Positions 23,019-31,415 of a DNA stretch of 64,000 bases are shown here, one piece after another. The notes under the pieces are model-generated. The model searched no databases and was not told the origin of the DNA. It saw only the letters and a program-made list of their open reading frames with translations. The number at the start of each line of letters is the position of its first letter. The stretch's first letter is position 1. The stretch lies in contig MCFE01000011.1 of assembly GCA_002104905.1 (NCBI GenBank), positions 62,001 through 126,000 of the forward strand. The letters are read 5' to 3'. Position numbers and translations under genes: made by a program. The stretch is from Basidiobolus meristosporus CBS 931.73 (taxonomy: Eukaryota; Basidiobolomycota; Basidiobolomycetes; Basidiobolales; Basidiobolaceae).

Positions 23019-23621
23019 TGTCCTGTGGTCTGGGGTTGGAAGTTCAGGTAGCAGCAGGTAGCAGTGATCACACTAATCAACAAGTTGGTATATTGATAAA
23101 AGGGATGATGATTTATTGTAGAGGGATAGCCTCCCTTATATACTTTTCTCACTAGCTAAGTGATTACCAATCATGGTGTTCCAGAAGGTTCCGGATATCA
23201 ATTGAAATCTTAATGACATCAGAATGACCTAAGAATGTTCTAAGTAGGTGCCGGAAGGTTCTAAGAGGCACAGCACATCCAACCAATCAGGAATCAGTAT
23301 TCTGAAACCTGTGTAACATGGGGATACCATATATGGTATGGAAATGCTAGGGATGGTGACACGGGTTGATCATGTGTCACAAGTACTGGCGCAGGTACTT
23401 GCCTAATATAGAAGCACTTATAGCTAGTAATCTACATAAAGTGAGGGGTAACTTATGCAATAAGGTAAGCAGGTGTGATAGTCAACCAGCTTATGGGATA
23501 GTACTGATTGGGTAAGACAAATGGGATAAAACTAAAATAAATGTAGTAGAGATATAGGGAAGTAGAAAATGAGGGAATGAGCACATCTGTCAGTGGGTGT
23601 CACTGTCACCCCACTACAACA
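23019..23621 (-). repeat. LTR of an unassigned retroelement family (D)
   Basis: Starts TGTCCTGTGGTCTGG and ends CCACTACAACA, about 603 bases, with LTR-like TG...CA ends. A shorter copy in the other orientation lies at 44475-44852. I could not find matching internal protein-coding sequence, and no target duplication is obvious. Confidence 0.6.
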
Positions 23622-23739
23622 ATCTTGTTATAAGATTATCAGGAGGGTCACTAATTTCAGGCTGCTGATATTATGATGGTCTCTAAACAGGATCTTGACA
23701 GTTGATCTGGATTGGATCCACCTGCAGGACCAAATTACT

Positions 23740-25373
23740 TTTCATAGGGTATGCTTAGTTGTCACCACTTCTGCCATGAATACCTCCTCAATACCTGCAA
23801 AGAACTTTTTGGTATTTAGCCAATATATTCCTTCTCCCTGCTGGATTCTAATTCCCCATATAGGTGTGCTCTGGCTCTTGTTTGTGTGAGTTTTGTATTG
23901 AGTGATGTAGAAGTTGGCTTGTGACCAAGAGAAATCTGGCATACCTTAGTAGAGTTTTCCTAATAGAAATTAGTTGCTTGTTGCACCCAACACAACTTTG
24001 TATTACCTAACTGATTACGCACATGTTAGGGCTGCTTAGCTTCCTGATGCCATCAGCACAGGTGTCTCCATGTGCACATCCATCCTCAGTATTTTCCAAC
24101 TCTTCCTGGCTGTCCTCCATGTGCTAGCTCATCACATCCATGACAGACTTGAAGGTAACACTCTTGATAAGAATGGGATATTGCAGTACCTACAACTTGA
24201 CTTGTCTTCATATCTCCCCACACATCTGCTCCATATGAAACTCCCAAAAGGTGAAGCCAGGCCCAATATTCCCCACACACCAAGCAAGATGGAGTAGAGA
24301 ATGGATACAGTAGCAACAGAGATTAATGTGTTCAGCTTTATGTTTGTAGTATAGCTGCTCAAATCCTATTACAAACTCCTTGCACAACAGCTATAGATAT
24401 GTTAAGTTGACATTGGTGATTTGCTTCTGGATAAATATTCCTACAATGTCCACATAAGACTCCCAATACTGCTAATGTACTCTTGGTAGGAATGGCTTCA
24501 GAAGGCCACTTTAATTGATACATATCCTGTTCATCCAGTCTTTGCATTGGTATTGTTGCATATGCATATGAATATTGATTGAAGCCTGTGAGAAGTACTA
24601 AGGGTAGCAGATACTGTGTAATATCTTGCCAATTATTTTAAATTTCTCTAGTATCTCAAAGGGCTCATTTATCTTGAAATGTCACATGCACAACTTGGTC
24701 ATCAGTATAGGGATATTTTTGAGTAGCAAATGCATTGCTCCCAGTGGAAAGCATTTGCTCCTACAGATACCCTCCATCTTAAGTATATCTGGTTTCCATT
24801 GATTCCATATTCTGGCCAATTGCTTATAGCTTTCCAACTTTGCTGCAATTGCAAGCTGACTTCTGTACATTCTCTCTGTAGGAAGATGTTATACTTAGTA
24901 TTGGTGTTTGCGTAATAACAATGTGTGTGCAATATGGAGTAAATACCCTGAATCTCACACATTTGACTGCTATGCCATTCATTGTTCCCAGAAAAGCCGG
25001 ATATCTTGCTGATGGCTGGGGTATCTTCAATGCAGATAATAATATGCACTTTTACATGACAGCCATTTGCTGTTATCCTGCTGGAAAGCCTACAAAACTC
25101 ATCCAGCAATGGATACCGGTAGCTATCCAGGTTTGATGGTGATTTAGCCCCAGATACCAGTGAGACTACCATCAGATTTTTTGCTCTGATACTGTATGAT
25201 AGGTGTCAGATTCAGGTTGATGAGAATCAGTGGCCAGCAGGATTTGCTGGCAGAGTACTTGCTTAATGAAAATCCATCAAGGGCTAAGGCAAAGGCCTGG
25301 TCATACATGCTTTCAAAGTAGCCCTTGCTGCTTAGCAGTTTGTAATATTTGCCCACAAATCTAATCAAACCCA
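23740..25373 (-). pseudogene. Plavaka/CACTA-like DNA transposase, C-terminal two thirds
   Basis: The minus-strand frames give signatures of fungal Plavaka (CACTA-type) transposases in order. There is a catalytic-region segment ALDGFSLSKYSASKSCWPLI and LINLNL near 25300-25170. ICIEDTPAISKISGFSG and EWHSSQMCEI follow near 25075-24960. The DUF4218-like block near 24320-24130 can be read as HSLLHLAWCVGNIGPGFTFW and EFHMEQMCGEI. Stops and frame changes make it dead. The N-terminal part lies at 27719-28700, beyond the inserted MutS block. Assignment to Plavaka rests on recalled motif style and was not checked by search. Confidence 0.72.
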
Positions 25374-25410
25374 ATGTTTACTTGACATTATCGATCTCTG
25401 TTCTACTAAA

Positions 25411-27705
25411 ATGGGTAAACGACTCCTTAAAAAGCGTCTCCTCTCTCCCGTCACCAATCCCCACAAATTAGAACATCGTTATTGCCAACTTGACGACTTT
25501 AGTTCTCTCTTCGAACCTTCCGTAAAAACTTTCGATCGTCTCTTAACTAATATCGCCGACCTTGAACGACTTCATCGCCAACTTTTATTAGAAGTTCTAA
25601 CTTTACCCGAACTTTCTCGACTCTATACCTCTTACAAAGCTATCCTTGATCTTTGCAATCTTCTTATTCCTGCCTTCTCCTCCCCTAATACTACTTCTTC
25701 CTCTCATGATCTTCCCAACCTACAAACTCTTTCGCTTGATGATCCTCCCAATATACGCTCCTCTTCATCTGATGAGCCTCCCAATATACGTTCCTCTTCA
25801 TCCAATGAGCCTCCCAATATACGCTCCTCTTCATCCAATGAGCTTCCCAATATACGCTCCTCTTCATCCAATGAGCCTCCCAATATACGCTCCTCTTTGT
25901 TTGATGAGCCTCCCAATAGACGTTCCTTTTCATCCAATGAGCCTCCCAATAGACACTCCTTTTCATCCGATGAGCCTCCCAATAGACACTCCTCTTCATC
26001 TGATGATCTTCCTAACCCACAAACTTTACCTCCCAAATCTTCTTTACAACATATCCTCTTGTCTCAACACAAAATTTCCCTTCTTAATAAATTCGTTAAC
26101 GACATCTCTTGTATCTTTGTTATCGATAATATCCCCACCACTGGCACCCTTGACCCCTCCATCTTTCGCAAAGGTATCTTCCCCGATCTCGACTCCCTCT
26201 CCAACTCTCGAACTTCTGAACTTGACAAATTAGAAGATATTGCCTTTGCTCTCTCTTCTCACGCCCTCTCTTATCTTTCTTCTACCTCACGCAAATCTGT
26301 CGACAAAAAACTTATCCCCATTAAAGTCGACTATTCTCCCCGCTCTGGATACTATCTTTCTGTCACCAATTCTTTTGCCACCAAACTTAAATCTTCCTTA
26401 ACCAAATCTTTCATCTCTAACGATAACATTACCTTTAAATCTGACAAATTAAACACCAAAATCTCCTCCAACAGCCTAACCCACATTAGCGATCATATTC
26501 TCTCCCTAGATGACCAAATTAACAAACAACTTAAATCTCTCTTCCTTAGCAGCCTCAAACACTTATCTTCTTACAAAAATATCTTTCGTCGCATCGAACT
26601 CTTTGTCGCCGAATTTGACGTTATTAAATCTAACTACAAAATCAGTCGCCTCTACAACTTCTGCCGCCCTGTCGTCAAACTATCCAACAAAAGTTATTTT
26701 AAAGCCACTGATCTCCGTCACCCCCTCATCGAGCGCCTCCAAACTAATCTAGAATATGTCCCTAACGATATCACCATCGGTACCAACAACCATGACGGTA
26801 TTATCTCATACTCCATGAACTCCTGTGGCAAAACCAGCCTCCTCAAAGCCTGCGGCCTCTCCATCATCCTCGCCCAAATGGGCTCCTTCGTCCCCGCTTC
26901 TTCTTTCGAATTCTCTCCCTACAAATCTCTCATGACTCGCATCCTTAGCGAAGATAATATTCTCAAAGGCCAATCCTCCTTCGTCGCCGAAATGTCTGAC
27001 CTTAGAAATATCCTCAAACGTGCCGACCCCTACACTTTAGTTCTTGCCGACGAAATTACCCACGGCACAGAACACATCTCTGGATCTGCCATCTTTGCCT
27101 CCAGCGTCATGACTCTCGCCAAACAAAATATCAGCTTTATGTTCACCACCCATTTACACAACATCTACAAATTTATCAAAGATATTCCCAACGTTAAAGT
27201 TTTTCATCTCTCTGTTAATTTCGAACATATTAATTCTAAAAACGTTATTATCTTCGAACGCAAAATTAAAGAAGGCCCCTGTGACTCCATTTATGGCCTC
27301 GAAGTCTGCGAATTCCTTAACATGGACTCTAACTTCCTCCAAAAAGCTTTCCAAATCCGTGCCGACATTTTGTCCCGTGAAGATAAAACTTGTCCCACTA
27401 TTGCCAATGGTCTTCTAAACCAATACTCCAAATATAGCCGTTACAACAAAGATAAACTTGTTTACAAATGTCAAATCTGCAACTACGTCCCTACCCAAAC
27501 TACCGACCTCCCTATCAATGTCCACCATATCCAACATCAACACACTTCTGACAACAATGGTATGATCGACCATCGCCACAAAAATTCTAAATCTAATCTC
27601 GTTGCTCTTTGCAAAAACTGTCACGTTAAAACCCACCAAAATAAACCCCAGATTAACGGCTATGCTAGCACCACCGAAGGTCTTATCTTAAACTTTGAAC
27701 AATAA
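25411..27705 (+). CDS. MutS7-like MutS ATPase fused to HNH nuclease, giant-virus type
   Basis: A 764-residue protein, one exon, no disruption. It opens in the MutS lever domain (MGKRLLKKRLLSPVTNP), continues through lever and clamp with a repeat array at about 110-200, then the ATPase: P-loop at 468-476 (SMNSCGKTS; GKT kept, first Gly replaced by Ser), FVAEMSDL, Walker B LVLADEITHGTE (Asp547, Glu548), TTHLHN (His581), KEGPCDSIYGLEV. A C-terminal HNH follows: Cys687, Cys690, His705-His706, Cys734, Cys737, His738. MutS plus C-terminal HNH defines MutS7, known from giant viruses and octocoral mitochondria. The mismatch-binding and connector domains are missing. Codons just upstream (LLDIIDLCSTK) still resemble MutS, so the ATG is an internal Met of a 5'-truncated gene. 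The sense strand is G-poor and C/T-rich, unlike the neighbours. Repair activity is doubtful; nuclease activity is possible. Confidence 0.88.
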   Translation: MGKRLLKKRLLSPVTNPHKLEHRYCQLDDFSSLFEPSVKTFDRLLTNIADLERLHRQLLLEVLTLPELSRLYTSYKAILDLCNLLIPAFSSPNTTSSSHDLPNLQTLSLDDPPNIRSSSSDEPPNIRSSSSNEPPNIRSSSSNELPNIRSSSSNEPPNIRSSLFDEPPNRRSFSSNEPPNRHSFSSDEPPNRHSSSSDDLPNPQTLPPKSSLQHILLSQHKISLLNKFVNDISCIFVIDNIPTTGTLDPSIFRKGIFPDLDSLSNSRTSELDKLEDIAFALSSHALSYLSSTSRKSVDKKLIPIKVDYSPRSGYYLSVTNSFATKLKSSLTKSFISNDNITFKSDKLNTKISSNSLTHISDHILSLDDQINKQLKSLFLSSLKHLSSYKNIFRRIELFVAEFDVIKSNYKISRLYNFCRPVVKLSNKSYFKATDLRHPLIERLQTNLEYVPNDITIGTNNHDGIISYSMNSCGKTSLLKACGLSIILAQMGSFVPASSFEFSPYKSLMTRILSEDNILKGQSSFVAEMSDLRNILKRADPYTLVLADEITHGTEHISGSAIFASSVMTLAKQNISFMFTTHLHNIYKFIKDIPNVKVFHLSVNFEHINSKNVIIFERKIKEGPCDSIYGLEVCEFLNMDSNFLQKAFQIRADILSREDKTCPTIANGLLNQYSKYSRYNKDKLVYKCQICNYVPTQTTDLPINVHHIQHQHTSDNNGMIDHRHKNSKSNLVALCKNCHVKTHQNKPQINGYASTTEGLILNFEQ
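25738..26010 (+). repeat. 30-base coding tandem repeat (ten-residue units)
   Basis: About nine units of 30 bases inside the MutS-like gene, each encoding variants of SSSDEPPNIR, later units PPNRHSFSSD. Units differ by single codons (Asp/Asn, Ile/Arg), and indels are always in frame. The array falls within the lever/clamp portion, probably as a disordered loop. Confidence 0.95.
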
Positions 27706-27718
27706 CCATTCTAACCCA

Positions 27719-28700
27719 GATAATGAGTGCAATACTGTATAGCTTTGCAATATTTGTTGGACTGCAGTAGCTTCTTTTGATGGGGTATTACTGGAATATA
27801 TTTGGGGTGTGAACAATGTTTTCCTTCAATGGTGGTGAATTCCAGAAAATTTGGACACATTGTAGTGGTAGCATTTTTAGATGTAAATGCCATGCAACTG
27901 TTAACACATGCTGGAATGAGGAAAGTCTCTGCATCATATGTTGCCAGCCACATACAGCTGACCACTTGTACCATGAACATGGTAAGTTGCATCCCGGAAT
28001 GATTTTGGGAAGAAGTAGTAATAAGTGCTCAAAGACCCTGTTGATGATATTAGTGGAAGCTCACCACTTCTCTAGCCACAACATTTCATCATTCACCAGC
28101 AGATGAATTACTGGGCTCACTTGGCACTGTAAAGTATCCTTGCAATTGTTTCATCTGGTGTTGCCTCATTGCATATTGGGACTTGACTGGGCTCATACAT
28201 GGTACTGTTGTTATGGGAGATAGGCTTACAATCCATCCAGTGAGCCTTCTTTGTCAGAGCTATCTCTCTGCATACCATATTCAGAAGGTTAAGGTCATCC
28301 TAAAGGTGTCACAAACTCACCTGACTCAGCTTGTGCAAGGTAACAAAGGCAGCAAGGTGCCAATATAGAGGTATCAACTGGCCAGCAAGATAATGTTAGT
28401 GAGTAGTGACTCATGAATGGTCAACTATGATTTGTGTGGCAAAACCCTGGCTCTGACCCTTGTAATACTTCCTATGCTGTCTGCATGCTTCATGGCTTCA
28501 AGGCTTGTTAAAATAGCCACATGGTCTTTTTTCTCTTCTCTTACAACATTGAATCAAAGTAGTTGTATTCATGGGGCAAACAGTTTGACCTTCAACAATG
28601 TAATACTATTATATCATGTTTTTATCATTACCTATGTGAGTTTAAGACAGTCATGTATTTGAGACATTGCACCTACATGAATGTAAGATTCAATGATGAC
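27719..28700 (-). pseudogene. Plavaka/CACTA-like transposase, N-terminal part
   Basis: Continuation of the transposase cut by the MutS block. It matches 37690-38640 base for base over long stretches (for example GCCATGCAACTGTTAACACA in both). Stops are frequent. The N-terminal end faces the start of family C gene copy 1 at 28795, head to head. Confidence 0.65.
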
Positions 28701-28794
28701 CCACCATAGTAAGCATTAAAGATAAAATTGTGGCACCGCATAAACATGTATATGTAACACTATTTCCTCTTTGTTTTGACTTACTTCCATATAT

Positions 28795-31415
28795 ATGGCA
28801 CCAAAAAATAAAGCAAAGTTGTCTGGTCTCAAACCAAACCCCACCACTGATGGCAGCAGAAGAACAGTTGGGCAACAGCTTACTTTGACATTCAGTGCAA
28901 CAAGCAGGGCTACATCCAATAAGGCCATGTTGACAGTGTGCCCACTGAAGGTAACAATGCTGACACCTTTGGCTCACAGTCAAGTAGGCAATTGAGAACC
29001 ACTGCAGAGCCGCAAGTTGACCATTATTCTCTGGCAGATGAGAGTGCAGCAAGCACAGTACCTTATATTGAAGACCAGCAAGTGGCCATCATAGCATTGC
29101 CACCACCCATATTAGCAATTATGTTGTCAGCTCATACCAAAGCATTAATGAATCAATTAGGTGCAATGGCTGATAGCAATGGCCCTGAAAAATCAGGAAA
29201 AGTTCACAAAAAGGATCAGTGGATAATAGGTATAGAGCAATAACTATTCCTGGCAGAGAAAGCAGCATCTTTGCTGCAAAGAAGGAACTCAAGTAGCTCA
29301 ATGTCATAGCCAAGAATTGAGCCATTTCCCAATGGAACAGCAGAGAAACCCTATACAGTCTTGGAAGAACTACAACAGTGCCCAAAGATAAAGCTCACAG
29401 AAAAACCTATCACAGCATGGGAGGGAGACAATTTGGTCTTAATACCAAAGCCTAAAATCAAAAGACATTGAAGATCTGTGAAGCTGTTGAGTGCAATAAT
29501 GAAGAGTGGGCTAATATTCACAAGGCTCTCAGAAGTCTAACATGACATCACCTTAAGGCCAGCATACCATGGGACCCTCAGGAACTCAAGGCCAAGCAGA
29601 ATGCACTTGACTTGTTCCATGAGCATTATCCTGAATTCAAATATACAAACAGATTTTGGGCCAGAATTGGTATGCTAAGAAAGTGTCTTAAGAATAGCAG
29701 AAACTAATGAAGGTGGAAGAACAAGCTTGCCATGGCTAAAAACCAGTAGCTTCCTCAAGAGCCCATTACAAGGAGGGCTAAAAAGCACTTAGTCCAACAA
29801 GCATTGAAGGACCTGGCAGTATTAAAATTTTATGATCTGCCGCTTGAATGTTTAAGTTAGATCAGTTTTAGTCAAATCAATTAGTATATGCTTAGGTTAT
29901 CAGTATAGCAGTATTATCTATGAAATCAGTAGCATTAGTCAGCAAATGAATCAGCAGATCCTTATCAGACAGAAATAGATATATTAAGCAGGATCTTTTT
30001 GGGTGATGATGATGCAATCAAATGAGTCATCAGCTACAACCTACATTAGGAAACTCAATTAGTCAGCAATTGATCTGGCAACATGTATTTAAGGAGCTGC
30101 TGGAACCTCAATAAAAATCAGTTCAAGTTTTAGTGAATACAATACTAGCTAAACTCCATATTCCTCTACAACTCTTATACCAAGACTTGTAACAAAAAAC
30201 CAGCAGCTTTCACAAGAGCCTGCCACAACTACAGATACAGCTCAAGACAAGCAGAAATGAAATATCAGGTTGTCAGAAGAGTGCCAGCAAGGGAGAAGCA
30301 GGTCAAAACAGATGCATCAGAGCAGAATTTATTATGGACACAATGTAGTTCATTACAAGAAGCACTCAGACAAAGTAGCAGTGAAAGACCAGGCAGTGAT
30401 AAAGGGAAAGATGTCTACCCAAGCCTGAGACAGGGAAGCAAGCAAGAAAAGCTGCAGTTCTTGCTGTTAATGCTGTAAGCCCAGAACAGACTCAACCCCA
30501 TCATAGCCAAGAAGAATTACTAACAAGAAAGCAGCTGTTTTTACAAGAGTTTGAGGTGCAGCCAGTTGGGCTACACTCCAGCAAGGTCAATGAGTTGGCA
30601 GAAAAAGACAATTTGTCTATCACAGCATCCACATCCTCCATTGATGATGGAGTGGAGATACCACCAATGGACAAGGCTCTAATGTCAAGAGCTCAAAGAC
30701 TATCACAATGCCTTCACTGGAATTTTGGAGCGTTAATAGGCACACCAAGTGGTTGTAGCACTTCTTCAAGAGCTGTGCTCAGGAAAATGTAATTGAATAT
30801 TGCAAGGATTTATTGCAAAGATTAGCAGATGTGGCGCCAGAACTTGCAGAGGCAGCTGAAAACCAGGATGTGTGAGAACCAGTGAATCAACAGTGGCACA
30901 AAGCCATTGGGTTCCTGCCAAAGGCATGGAACCAGAGCATTACAGCAGAACTATTTATTGAATGGTGGAATTTAATGGAGCTAATTGTTGGGTGTGGGGT
31001 TGGGCTCAATGTTCATGTAGGTAATAGGGACTTGTATAGGCCAACACAATTGGCAATTGCGGTACAACTAAAGTTTCAATTAAGATAAATCAACTTGTGG
31101 ACATGAAAAGAAAAATGGTTGAGTCAGGAAGTGAGGAGTGTGAAAAAGTGGTGATAGCCAATCAGTGCATACATACATAGGAGGCGATAGAGTGTTCAGG
31201 ATCAGAAAGTGAGCAAAATGGCAGCAAACAATCAACAGCCACTTATACAATGTTGTGATAAGAAATTTTGGTGAGGTTTTTTATGGAATCTGGGGTACAT
31301 TTATTTTTCCACAGTCTCTGAACAGTGTCCTGATGGGATAATTACCTCTTAGTCACAGTACTTTAAATCTGTGATGGCCTTTTGACAAGATCACAACAAT
31401 AATTTCTCATAGGGA
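28795..31415 (+). pseudogene. Family C gene, copy 1 (unrecognised, transposon-linked)
   Basis: Begins ATG GCA CCA AAA AAT (MAPKNKAKLSGLKPNPTT) about 95 bases from the divergently oriented transposase. Homologous blocks in the other copies include HLKAGIPWDHQELKAKQNAL, a Gln/Ser-rich middle, EIPPMDKALMSRA, and KAWNQSITAELFIEWWNLME at the end (near 30990). This copy is broken by stops, a frame change near 28985 and an LTR at 29829-30194. I do not recognise the family. Position and repetition suggest an accessory protein of the transposon. Confidence 0.55.
29829..30194 (+). repeat. Solo LTR, family F, copy 1
   Basis: Nearly identical to 41068-41435 (only about four or five differences over 365 bases). 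It begins TTATGATCTGCCG and ends CTTGTAACA. It interrupts family C copy 1; flanking A-rich bases suggest a short target duplication but are not decisive. Confidence 0.82.

Larger units (their letters stand above)
25374..27718. mobile_element. Inserted block carrying the MutS-HNH gene
   Basis: Sequence left of about 25373 and right of about 27719 joins into one continuous transposase repeat, as judged from the uninterrupted copies near 37690 and 41740. The block between them, about 2345 bases, is absent from those copies. AACCCA occurs at both edges (25368-25373 and 27713-27718) and may be a target duplication. The block holds almost nothing but the MutS gene: about 37 bases before the ATG and 13 after the stop. 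Confidence 0.65.

Noticed and set aside
25738-26010. Possible CRISPR-like array of 30-base repeats
   Set aside because: Units are contiguous without spacers, vary by codon substitutions and stay in frame; this is a coding tandem repeat in a eukaryotic window.
25691-26036. Two minus-strand repetitive ORFs (about 102 and 110 codons)
   Set aside because: They are reverse-strand readings of the 30-base coding repeat in the MutS-like gene, and their repetitive proteins follow automatically from it.
25411-27705. Interpretation as an ordinary fungal MSH gene or a mitochondrial MSH1
   Set aside because: The C-terminal HNH, absence of introns, G-poor strand and position inside a transposon do not fit; fungal MSH1 has a different C-terminus.
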